Shown: in pieces, positions 1-6,084 of the stretch
Layout of the letters: each line of letters opens with the position of its first letter
How positions within the stretch are numbered: position 1 is the stretch's first letter
From: Bacteroidota bacterium
GTDB lineage: Bacteria > Bacteroidota > Bacteroidia > Flavobacteriales_F > PHOS-HE28
Assembly: GCA_023428865.1 (NCBI GenBank)
Contig: JAEYWT010000098.1
Span: forward strand, 1 to 6,116
Direction of reading: 5' to 3'
Length of the DNA stretch: 6,116 nt
The notes under the pieces: generated by a model
What the model saw: only the letters and a program-made list of their open reading frames with translations
Database searches by the model: none
Told to the model about the DNA's origin: nothing
Program-made: the position numbers and the translations under genes

Positions 1-19
1 CCCGCCACTCGGTGCGCTG

Positions 20-33
20 GCCCGTGTTCGGGC
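20..33. repeat. Short GC-only inverted repeat upstream of lipB
   Basis: GCCCG, a TGTT loop and CGGGC form a perfect five-pair stem with no AT pair. No T-tract follows on either strand, so it is not a clear intrinsic terminator, though it may be the remains of one for a gene left of the window. The first 71 bases hold nothing else I can support as coding. Confidence 0.3.
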
Positions 34-58
34 ACTCACCACTCGTAACTCTTATCCA

Positions 59-67
59 CGACCTTTG
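59..67 (+). promoter_or_regulatory. Candidate -7 element of a near-leaderless lipB transcript
   Basis: CGACCTTTG lies four bases before the lipB GTG. The Bacteroidota -7 consensus is TAnnTTTG; here GACCTTTG matches five of the six fixed bases. Such an element would start transcription almost at the start codon. I see no convincing -33 TTTG at the right distance, so the call rests on the match and on the same 9-mer, equally spaced, before the gene at 1996. Confidence 0.3.
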
Positions 68-71
68 CCCC

Positions 72-788
72 GTGAGAAAAGTCCATTTTCAAGACCTAGG
101 CCTGATCGACTACGCCACCGCGTGGGACTACCAGACCAAGTTGTTCCAGGCCACGATCGACCGGAAGATCGCCAACCGGAACGCTCCGGAAGATCAACAG
201 GTGTTGACCGAAGATCACTTGCTCTTCTGCGAGCACCCGCACGTGTACACCTTGGGCAAGAGCGGCAAACAGAGCCACCTCTTGTTGAACGAGGCCGAGA
301 TGCGCGAGAAAGGCGTGCAGTTCTTCCCCATCGATCGCGGCGGCGACATCACGTATCACGGACCTGGGCAGATCGTGGGCTACCCGATCTTCGACATGGA
401 CCACCACTTCACGGACATCCATCGCTTCCTACGCACGTTGGAAGAGGCTGTGATCGGCACGCTCGAAGCCTACAACATAAAGGCCGGGCGTATCGATGGA
501 CTCACCGGTGTGTGGCTGGATTGGAACGAACCGTTCAAAGCACGCAAGATCTGTGCGTTCGGGATCCGCGCCAGCCGCTGGGTCACCATGCACGGTTTCG
601 CCTTCAACGTGAACACCGACCTGAGCTACTTCGAGAACATCGTGCCGTGTGGCATCACCGACAAGGGGGTGACGTGCATGGCGAAGGAGCTGGGTGGCCT
701 GCTGGACATCGCGGCGGTGAAGAACCGACTGAAGTTGGAGTTGGCGGACCTGTTCGATGTGGAGTTGGTGGAGCCTGCATTACATTAG
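72..788 (+). CDS. lipB: Octanoyltransferase LipB (lipoate biosynthesis)
   Basis: LipB moves the octanoyl group from octanoyl-ACP to the lipoyl-domain lysine of E2 subunits and of GcvH in the cytoplasm; LipA then inserts sulfur. The predicted protein has 238 residues. Visible motifs are EHPHVYTLGKSG, the RGGDITYHGPGQ segment (HGPGQ at residues 96-100), the ARKICAFGIRASRW segment with the expected catalytic lysine K159, and the VPCGI segment with the expected acyl-accepting cysteine C193. Both catalytic residues are present, so the enzyme looks active. The frame stays open to GTG at 12, but the 20 extra residues do not resemble LipB. From GTG at 72 the protein begins MRKVHFQDLGLIDY, as remembered Bacteroidota LipB proteins do, and no in-frame ATG lies nearby. 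There is no Shine-Dalgarno sequence; a possible -7 element lies four bases before the start. The stop is TAG, 15 bases before the next gene. Confidence 0.96.
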   Translation: MRKVHFQDLGLIDYATAWDYQTKLFQATIDRKIANRNAPEDQQVLTEDHLLFCEHPHVYTLGKSGKQSHLLLNEAEMREKGVQFFPIDRGGDITYHGPGQIVGYPIFDMDHHFTDIHRFLRTLEEAVIGTLEAYNIKAGRIDGLTGVWLDWNEPFKARKICAFGIRASRWVTMHGFAFNVNTDLSYFENIVPCGITDKGVTCMAKELGGLLDIAAVKNRLKLELADLFDVELVEPALH

Positions 789-803
789 GCGGACCTCACC
801 ACC

Positions 804-1970
804 ATGCGCATCCTCCTGAAGATCATCCTCTGGCTCGTCGGCATCATCGTGGGCCTGATCGCACTGGCCTACATGACCGGTAACGACCACCTCGTGCGCG
901 GTGTACGGTACACGTATCTGATCGGCCGTAGCTCACCGGAGATCGACGACCGAGACTTCTTCCCGTACGCGACGATACCAGCGGCAGCGCCACAACCATG
1001 GCCACAAAGCGCACGTTATGGCAAACTGGCGCTGAAGCCGGATCAGGAGAAGCTGCTGAAAGAATTGTACAGCGTTGGTTTCGCCGTGTTCCAACACGAC
1101 AGTCTGCTCTTCGAACAATACTGGAACGGCTGGGATGCCGATAGTGTGAGCAACAGCTTCAGTGTGGCCAAGAGCTACATCAGCCTGCTTACGGGCATCG
1201 CCATGAAGGAAGGGGTGATCAAGAGCGTATTCCAACCGGTAGGCGACTTCATTCCAGAATACCGCGAAGGCTGTTATGCGAAGATCAACCTGTGGCACCT
1301 GCTCACCATGAGCACCGGGCTTGATTGGAGCGAGAGCGGGGCGAACCCCTTCAGCGATAACGCCATGGGCTACTACGGCAGCAACGTGCGCGAACTGAGC
1401 CTGATGCAACCGTGTCGCGACGAGCCCGGTCGCGAATTCGACTACATCAGTGGCAGTACACAGATCATGGCCGAAGTGGTGGAATCCGCCTACGGCCGGC
1501 CGTTGGATGAACTGGTGCGCGAGAAAGTATGGGGGCCCTTGGGCTGCGAGCACGATGCCTACTGGGGAAAAGACACCGAGGAAGGCGACTTCAAAGCGTT
1601 CTGTTGCCTCTATGCCACGGCGCGTGATTTCGGTCGCATAGGCCAACTATACTTGGACAGCGGCAAGTGGAAAGGCCAACGGATCATAGACGAGGAATTC
1701 TGGCGAGCGAGCATAACGCCGGCAGCATTGACCGATCGAGGCGGACCCAACCAGCGCTACGGATACTTCTGGTGGCTGGCCGAGATGGACGGCAACCCCA
1801 TCTGGTACTGCCGCGGTTTCCACGGGGAGTACGTAGTGGCCATGCCGGACTTGGATCTGGTGATGGTGCGCACCGGCATGAAGCGCGAAGAAGTGAACGA
1901 CGCCGGGCACCCGAAGGATGTGTTCGAGTGGATCGCGATCGCACGGGAATTGGCCAGTCGACCGGTATAA
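804..1970 (+). CDS. Membrane-anchored serine hydrolase, beta-lactamase class C / NylB-like fold
   Basis: This 388-residue protein belongs to the penicillin-binding-protein-like serine hydrolases (Pfam Beta-lactamase, PF00144). Residues 2-24 form one hydrophobic helix preceded by basic residues and lacking a clear cleavage site, so I infer an N-terminal anchor with the catalytic domain outside the cytoplasmic membrane. The nucleophile motif is S120-V-A-K123. HLLTMSTGLDW at 165-175 is a typical family segment. Y214-I-S216 in the FDYISGSTQ segment fits the second motif, and GFHGEY (H340), followed by PDLDLVMVRTG, fits the third region near the active site. The spacing of Ser, Lys and Tyr is close to that of 6-aminohexanoate-dimer hydrolase NylB (S112, K115, Y215). 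The substrate cannot be read from sequence: esterase, amidase and peptidase roles are all possible, and a true beta-lactamase is unlikely given the lack of a KTG triad. ATG at 804 follows lipB by 15 bases, suggesting co-transcription. Confidence 0.93.
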   Translation: MRILLKIILWLVGIIVGLIALAYMTGNDHLVRGVRYTYLIGRSSPEIDDRDFFPYATIPAAAPQPWPQSARYGKLALKPDQEKLLKELYSVGFAVFQHDSLLFEQYWNGWDADSVSNSFSVAKSYISLLTGIAMKEGVIKSVFQPVGDFIPEYREGCYAKINLWHLLTMSTGLDWSESGANPFSDNAMGYYGSNVRELSLMQPCRDEPGREFDYISGSTQIMAEVVESAYGRPLDELVREKVWGPLGCEHDAYWGKDTEEGDFKAFCCLYATARDFGRIGQLYLDSGKWKGQRIIDEEFWRASITPAALTDRGGPNQRYGYFWWLAEMDGNPIWYCRGFHGEYVVAMPDLDLVMVRTGMKREEVNDAGHPKDVFEWIAIARELASRPV

Positions 1971-1982
1971 GGCACGTAATGC

Positions 1983-1991
1983 CGACCTTTG
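1983..1991 (+). promoter_or_regulatory. Candidate -7 element before the 134-residue protein gene
   Basis: This is the same CGACCTTTG as before lipB, again exactly four bases ahead of the start codon (ATG at 1996). It sits in the 25-base gap after the hydrolase stop. It matches TAnnTTTG at five of six fixed bases. A TTG at 1950-1952 is too far upstream to be a standard -33 partner. It could equally be a translation-related sequence or chance. Confidence 0.3.
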
Positions 1992-1995
1992 TGGT

Positions 1996-2400
1996 ATGCG
2001 GAAAGACATCCATCCACCAAAAGTCGAAGGCGTGGCGATGGCGGTGGTACGCGAACTCGACGAAGAGGGCGAGCTGGCGTGGTACGTGTACCTGATCAAC
2101 CGCAGTGATGCGTTGTTGGAGAATGTGCTGATCAGCTCACGCGGATACGGCGAGTTGGATGGTGAAACACGTCGCACGAGCGAACTGCGCCATCACCTAC
2201 CCTACCTCGATCCACGAAGCTGGGCGCGTATCGAACGCATTGTAGAAGATGTGTTCGCGCTCAGCAATCAGTATTGGCTGAGCTACTACCTCGGCAAGGA
2301 CTTGCACGACAAGAAGTACATCTTCCTCGCCGGTAGCATTGAAGAGGACAACTTCACCACCATCCCGCTCATGGATAAGCGCGGTGTGATGATCGAGTGA
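1996..2400 (+). CDS. Conserved protein of unknown function, Bacteroidota-type
   Basis: I cannot assign a function to this 134-residue protein. It has no signal peptide, no membrane segment and no cysteine. It is charged, with alternating hydrophobic stretches that suggest mostly beta structure: WYVYLINRSDALLENVLISS around residues 29-48 and KKYIFLAGSIEEDNFTTIPL around 106-125. From memory it resembles an unnamed family widespread in Bacteroidota, with conserved WYVYLIN, SSRGYGE, EDVF, DKKYIFL and EDNF segments and a C-terminal GVMI. The frame is open from ATG at 1918 inside the upstream gene, but those residues (Arg, Ser and Gly rich) look like out-of-frame translation. ATG at 1996 gives MRKDIHPPKVEGVAMAVV, the natural family start, 25 bases after the hydrolase stop. 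An ATG at 1979 is in another frame. A CGACCTTTG element sits four bases before the start. The gene is real with good confidence; its role is open. Confidence 0.85.
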   Translation: MRKDIHPPKVEGVAMAVVRELDEEGELAWYVYLINRSDALLENVLISSRGYGELDGETRRTSELRHHLPYLDPRSWARIERIVEDVFALSNQYWLSYYLGKDLHDKKYIFLAGSIEEDNFTTIPLMDKRGVMIE

Positions 2401-2468
2401 TCGGCACCGCACAAGACCATCGTACATTGTCCTCATGCTTATCATCTCTCCCATAACACCCTATCCCC

Positions 2469-3191
2469 ATGCGCCCAGACCCCAGCCGTATCCTCTTCCT
2501 CGATATCGAGACCGTTCCGCAGGAATACCACTATAAGGATCTCGACACCACCACCGCGCGATTATTCAGTGATAAGACCCGTTTCGAGCAGGAGCGTAAT
2601 GGCAAGTCCGCCGAAGAGGTCTGGAACGATCGCGGAGGCATCTTGGCGGAGTTCGGCAAGATCGTATGCATCGGATTGGGCAGCTTGCATCGCACCGGTG
2701 AAGAACATCAACTACGTGTGACCTCTTTCCATGGCGCGAACGAATACGATGTCCTGACCCGCTTCACCGACCTGCTGAACCGCCACTACAACGCAGATGA
2801 CCAATGGCTCTGCGCACACAACGGCAAAGAGTTCGACTTTCCATACATCGCACGGCGCTGTGTGGTACACAACATCGCACTGCCGCGCATCCTCGACATC
2901 GGTGGTCTTAAGCCCTGGGAAGTTGGCCACCTGGACACCATGAACATGTGGAGCTTTGGCGATCGCAAAGCGTACACCTCGTTGGCCTTGCTCACGCACA
3001 TCCTCGGTATCCCCACGCCGAAGGACGACATCACCGGCGCCGATGTGGCCCGTGTATTCTACGAGGAGAATGGTCTGGAGCGCATTGCCCAATACTGCCG
3101 AAAGGATGTGGTGGCCACCGTACAGTTGTATCTGCGGTTGAGCCATAGGGCACTGGTTCCCGAGGCCAATATCACCTACGTTGGTCCATAA
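2469..3191 (+). CDS. DEDDy 3'-5' exonuclease, PolB-exonuclease-like (PF10108 type)
   Basis: This is a 240-residue stand-alone exonuclease domain related to the proofreading domain of family B DNA polymerases, expected to remove nucleotides from 3' ends using two metal ions. Exo I is FLDIETVP with D12 and E14. Exo II is CAHNGKEFDFPYI with N118 and D123. Exo III is Y209-C-R-K-D213, the YxxxD form that defines the DEDDy group. Between them lie LAEFGKIVCIGLG, the HLDTMNMWSFGD segment and LGIPTPKDDITGADV, all typical of the bacterial family as I know it. No polymerase or nucleic-acid-binding domain is attached, and the length is usual for the stand-alone family. All catalytic residues are present. 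ATG at 2469 puts Exo I eight residues into the protein; there is no Shine-Dalgarno sequence and the 20 bases before it are pyrimidine-rich. The substrate, DNA or RNA, cannot be told from sequence. The gene follows the small protein by 68 bases. Confidence 0.93.
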   Translation: MRPDPSRILFLDIETVPQEYHYKDLDTTTARLFSDKTRFEQERNGKSAEEVWNDRGGILAEFGKIVCIGLGSLHRTGEEHQLRVTSFHGANEYDVLTRFTDLLNRHYNADDQWLCAHNGKEFDFPYIARRCVVHNIALPRILDIGGLKPWEVGHLDTMNMWSFGDRKAYTSLALLTHILGIPTPKDDITGADVARVFYEENGLERIAQYCRKDVVATVQLYLRLSHRALVPEANITYVGP

Positions 3192-3199
3192 CTAGCCTA

Positions 3200-3207
3200 T
3201 ACTTTTG
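3200..3207 (+). promoter_or_regulatory. Candidate Bacteroidota -7 promoter element, TACTTTTG
   Basis: TACTTTTG is a perfect match to TAnnTTTG and lies in the AT-richer 23-base gap between the exonuclease stop and the membrane protein start at 3215. A TTG at 3181-3183 is 16 bases upstream, slightly closer than the usual -33 spacing. Transcription would begin only a few bases before the ATG, giving an almost leaderless message. This would let the membrane protein be expressed apart from the genes before it. Confidence 0.4.
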
Positions 3208-3214
3208 GGCACCC

Positions 3215-4513
3215 ATGTCCGGTCTTGCACCACATCGCCCTCTGGCTTCTTGGGAACGAACGGCACAGTGGCTGTTGTTCTTGTTCATCAGCGTTTGTTC
3301 GCTGTACGGCATATGGCAGGTTCACGGCCACGACCCGTATGAGTTCCTGCGCCATGGCAACGATACGTTGGGGTATTACCAGTGGCTCCCAGCGTATTTC
3401 ATAGATGGCGACATGCGCACCATGTACTGGGCGCACGCTCTTGGCAACGGCGTATCGTTGAGCATGTTCACGCTCGGTGTTGCGGTGTTGGAAGCACCCT
3501 TCTTCCTGTTGGGGCATTGGGCGGCTTGGGCGTTCGGCTACACGCAAGATGGCTTTACCGCACCCTACGGCGTTTCCATGATGGTGGGCTGTGCCATGTA
3601 TGCAGGCATAGGCTCCGTATTCACCTTCCACCTGGCGCGGCGGTTCAGCAGTACGCTACCGGCCCTACTTGCCGTGCTGGTGCTTTTCGGGGCCACCAAC
3701 TTGTTCCGCTATTGCGTGTACGAGCCCACCATGTCGCACCTTTTCTCCTGGATGCTGATCACGGTATACGCGTGGTGCGGTCTGCGCATCCTGGACGGCC
3801 CTCGCCCCCTTCATGTGTTCGTTCTGGTCTCCACTGGTCTGTTGGTGCTGCTTATCCGGCAAACGAACGCATTCAGCCTGCTATTCCCACTGCTCGTGGC
3901 AGGTTCCTGGGATGGCCTTAAACGCTTCTTCTCCCACCTCTTTCAGCATCCATGGGCTCTTACTGCGGGGGTGTTGATCGGGCTGGTGCCGTGGGTGCTG
4001 CAAATGATCTACTGGCACTCCATCACAGGCGACCTGATCACCTTCACCTACGGGAAGAAGGAAGAGCATTTCCATTGGGACAAATTGGCACTGGGCCTGG
4101 TGCTCTTCAGTTTCCGCAACGGGTGGTTGGTTTACTCCCCCTTCTTCATGGCCGTGCTTGCCATGCTCTTCCGCAGAGCCTGGCAAGGCGTGAGACCAGC
4201 GCGCACCATCGTCTTTCTTACCCTAAGCTGCTTGATCGTCTACAGCGCTTGGTGGTGTTGGTGGCTGGGGTCCGGTTTTGGCCATCGCGGCTTCGTAGAC
4301 CTGTACGGCCTACTGGCCATACCAACTGCTTGGCTCATGGCGGCTGTAATGCAGCGCCCCTTCGCCCTTCGCCTAGCGCTGACCGTTGGTATCGCTGTGC
4401 TGATCCAATTGAACTTCGCCCTAACGGACCGTTACGATTGGTGGTGGTCCAGTGAAGCGTGGACCTGGCAGCGGTTCTGGGAGCAAGTGGGAGCCATCGC
4501 CCGTGGCGAATAA
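3215..4513 (+). CDS. Multi-pass membrane protein, probable GT-C-fold glycosyltransferase
   Basis: The protein has 432 residues and about ten or eleven hydrophobic segments (roughly 17-35, 80-100, 120-140, 147-165, 174-192, 200-228, 249-268, 292-318, 331-347, 363-380 and 385-403). After the first helix comes an extracytoplasmic loop with GND(50)TLGYYQWLPAYFI; one acidic residue in this loop is the usual catalytic or metal ligand of GT-C enzymes, which take sugars from polyprenyl-phosphate donors. Other landmarks are GVAVLEAPFF (88-97), TNLFRYCVYEPTMSH (161-175), RQTN (215-218), Q263 with YWHSITG (266-272), FSFRNGWLVYSP (298-309) and WWCWWLGSGFGHR (346-358). All recur with similar spacing in the neighbouring - strand gene. 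The C-terminus is short and tryptophan-rich. The start at 3215 is the first ATG before the first helix; a TACTTTTG element lies just upstream. The glycosyltransferase assignment is inference from topology and the Asp loop; donor and acceptor are unknown, and a transporter-like role is not excluded. Confidence 0.88.
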   Translation: MSGLAPHRPLASWERTAQWLLFLFISVCSLYGIWQVHGHDPYEFLRHGNDTLGYYQWLPAYFIDGDMRTMYWAHALGNGVSLSMFTLGVAVLEAPFFLLGHWAAWAFGYTQDGFTAPYGVSMMVGCAMYAGIGSVFTFHLARRFSSTLPALLAVLVLFGATNLFRYCVYEPTMSHLFSWMLITVYAWCGLRILDGPRPLHVFVLVSTGLLVLLIRQTNAFSLLFPLLVAGSWDGLKRFFSHLFQHPWALTAGVLIGLVPWVLQMIYWHSITGDLITFTYGKKEEHFHWDKLALGLVLFSFRNGWLVYSPFFMAVLAMLFRRAWQGVRPARTIVFLTLSCLIVYSAWWCWWLGSGFGHRGFVDLYGLLAIPTAWLMAAVMQRPFALRLALTVGIAVLIQLNFALTDRYDWWWSSEAWTWQRFWEQVGAIARGE

Positions 4514-4519
4514 GGCGTA

Positions 4520-5884
4520 CTACCGACCTGTCTTGCGCGCCCTGTCATAATCCGGATGATCCAATAGATCGTGGAACCCTTCGACCGGACGGACCTTTCC
4601 GAGCTGTTTGAAGTACAGTTCGCGGCTCATGGCATCGTAGTGGATCAGGCCCAGTTCGTACTGGTAGGTCTGGAAGATATTGAGCAGGACCAAAAAGGCC
4701 CCCATCCCGATCGAGAACACACGGACCGCTGTTGTAGTGGTCCATATCCGGTCGATCACTGCGCATAAGGGTAGTGTGAGTAGCGGGTAGATCTCGATCA
4801 TGGGGCGTTGGCCGAACGTGCCACCATACCACCAGCACCACCAACTGAAGGTGATGTACACATGCACCACCAGCACCGCAACGATCCCCGACCGCATCGC
4901 CAGCGAGCGATCCTTCAGGAGGAAAAGACCGATCAACGCGAAAGCCATAACCGGTGTATAAACAAGCCAGCCTTTACGGAAGCTGAAGAGGCCCTCGATC
5001 AGATGCGGGTGAGTGAAGAAGAACCCTTCGTCCTGGTAGGCATAGTAGATGTACTGGCCCGTGACCACATGCCAGTACAGGAATTGGGGCATCCATACCA
5101 CGAACGTGATGGCGGCCATGGTGAGCAGATGAGGCCATGCCCGCAACAGGCGCTGGGCTTGCGTCCTAAGGTCTCCAAGCCCCGAAACCCCACAGAGCAG
5201 AAAGAACAAGCCCACCACGCCGTTGGTGGGCCGCACCAAAGTGATCAGACCGAACACAAGCCCCAATAGAAAGGTATGACGCCAAAGCGGGCGCTCGAAC
5301 CAACGCACGGTCAGATAGGCGAACGCAGCGACAAGGAAGAAGCCGTACACATGCGGCATCGTGGCCGATTGCGATGAATAGCACAACAAATTGGTCCCGC
5401 TCCCCACAGCCAGGATCGCCAAGGCGATCGTCCGCTCGCTTACGCCTATGCGCCGCAAGAGCGATCGCAATAGAAGCAGGCCAAAGAGCAGATAGCAAGC
5501 TGCTCCCACTTGCAGCATGATCTTATACGGCCCGGAAAAGCCGGTGGTGGGCGCATCCACCATGTGCGCAATGGCATGCGCGATGAAGAAGAACGGAGCA
5601 TACAGCACCGCCAAACCGACAGGGTACTTGATGATCTTCTTCCCCTCTGGAGTGAAGTTGGGCCAGAAATAATAATAGTCCCCTTGGTCGCTTACCTCGC
5701 GGTAATCACTCTTCTCCAAGCGGATGTCATCGTAAATGAACAGTGCGGGCAGAAATGCATAGTAGCCGTGTACATCATGTTCGATCACCCGGTCGCGTTG
5801 TTCCCACAAGCGTTGGAAAAGAACGATCGCCAGGGCCAGGGCCACAACAGAAAAGATCGCGTAGGTCGACCAGGACTGGCGCAT
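4520..5884 (-). CDS. Multi-pass membrane protein, probable GT-C-fold glycosyltransferase, homologue of the convergent neighbour
   Basis: With ATG at 5884 the protein has 454 residues and begins MRQSWSTYAIFSVV, leading into its first helix (about 7-24). The loop motif is EHD(37)VHGYYAFLPALFI, with the acidic residue expected in GT-C enzymes. Shared landmarks with the gene at 3215-4513 are GLAVLYAPFF (90-99), GFSGPY (115-120), TNLLCYSSQSATMPH (164-178), RPTN (218-221), Q267 with YWHVVTG (270-276), FSFRKGWLVYTP (300-311) and WWCWWYGGTFGQR (348-360). The loop between LPA and APFF is 15 residues longer than in the neighbour, adding a YYYFWPNFTPEGKK stretch. A soluble tail (410-454) includes IHYDAMSRELYF. 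About eleven membrane segments are predicted by eye. The frame stays open upstream, including a TTG at 5974 and on to the window edge, but those residues are Arg-rich and unlike the protein, so I chose 5884. Sugar transfer in envelope or surface glycan assembly is inferred, not shown. Confidence 0.9.
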   Translation of the reverse strand: MRQSWSTYAIFSVVALALAIVLFQRLWEQRDRVIEHDVHGYYAFLPALFIYDDIRLEKSDYREVSDQGDYYYFWPNFTPEGKKIIKYPVGLAVLYAPFFFIAHAIAHMVDAPTTGFSGPYKIMLQVGAACYLLFGLLLLRSLLRRIGVSERTIALAILAVGSGTNLLCYSSQSATMPHVYGFFLVAAFAYLTVRWFERPLWRHTFLLGLVFGLITLVRPTNGVVGLFFLLCGVSGLGDLRTQAQRLLRAWPHLLTMAAITFVVWMPQFLYWHVVTGQYIYYAYQDEGFFFTHPHLIEGLFSFRKGWLVYTPVMAFALIGLFLLKDRSLAMRSGIVAVLVVHVYITFSWWCWWYGGTFGQRPMIEIYPLLTLPLCAVIDRIWTTTTAVRVFSIGMGAFLVLLNIFQTYQYELGLIHYDAMSRELYFKQLGKVRPVEGFHDLLDHPDYDRARKTGR

Positions 5885-5963
5885 TCGTATTCGCCGATGT
5901 TCACCATTCCAAAGGCGTATCGGGCGGTGAAAATAGCCTGTTCGCGCTCTTCTCGGTCTTGCC

Positions 5964-5977
5964 CTGTTGATCAACAG
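5964..5977. repeat. Perfect 14-bp palindrome, candidate operator upstream of the - strand membrane protein gene
   Basis: CTGTTGATCAACAG is its own reverse complement over all 14 bases; the flanking bases (C and C) do not extend it. It ends 79 bases upstream of the ATG at 5884. Two-fold symmetry of this length suits a dimeric helix-turn-helix regulator. With a central TGATCA and no T-tract after it, an intrinsic terminator is less likely. No regulator gene is visible in the window. Confidence 0.3.
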
Positions 5978-5983
5978 CTTTCC

Positions 5984-6000
5984 GTGTGACGTCGTCGCAC
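5984..6000. repeat. 17-bp imperfect inverted repeat next to the palindrome
   Basis: GTGTGACGTCGTCGCAC has 8-base arms around a central T, with seven of eight pairs Watson-Crick and the remaining one a T/G that could wobble in RNA. It begins six bases from the end of the neighbouring palindrome and abuts a TTA, a stop codon on the - strand. It could be a second protein-binding dyad, or the hairpin after a - strand gene ending at 6001. No T-tract follows in either direction. Confidence 0.3.
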
Positions 6001-6084
6001 TTAAAAGGGATCCACAGCTTCGGTTTTGATAACCTTGGGAACCACGCGGGTGAAGTAGTCGATATGCCCGATCCGGTTCAGCGG
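6001..6084 (-). other. Coding-like tail ending in TAA, possible 3' remnant of an upstream gene
   Basis: Reading leftward from 6084, 27 codons before a TAA at 6003-6001 give a natural-looking peptide (RIGHIDYFTRVVPKVIKTE within it) with roughly 70 percent G or C at third positions, like the real genes here. However, TAG codons stand in frame at 6087-6085 and 6096-6094, and there is no ATG within the segment. It may be the end of a gene whose frame was broken by a frameshift, a decayed remnant, or chance. I do not recognise the peptide. The rest of 5978-6116 holds no gene I can support. Confidence 0.2.

Noticed and set aside
12..71. Longer lipB start at GTG 12
   Set aside because: The added 20 residues do not resemble LipB, whereas the protein from 72 starts where the family does.
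65..883. A 272-codon + strand open frame overlapping all of lipB
   Set aside because: Its translation is dominated by Arg, His and Pro with no recognisable motif, as expected when GC-rich codons are read out of frame; lipB in the overlapping frame has full catalytic motifs.
933..1646. A 237-codon - strand open frame opposite the serine hydrolase
   Set aside because: It is the antisense shadow of a gene with strong family motifs, and shows no domain of its own.
4497..4509. TCGCC-CGT-GGCGA hairpin at the end of the + strand membrane protein as a terminator
   Set aside because: Five pairs only, inside the last codons and without a T-tract; too weak to call, though the convergent 6-base gap must be terminated somehow.
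5885..5974. Longer start (TTG at 5974) for the - strand membrane protein
   Set aside because: The added residues are Arg-rich, precede the natural first-helix start, and the frame is simply open to the window edge without coding character.
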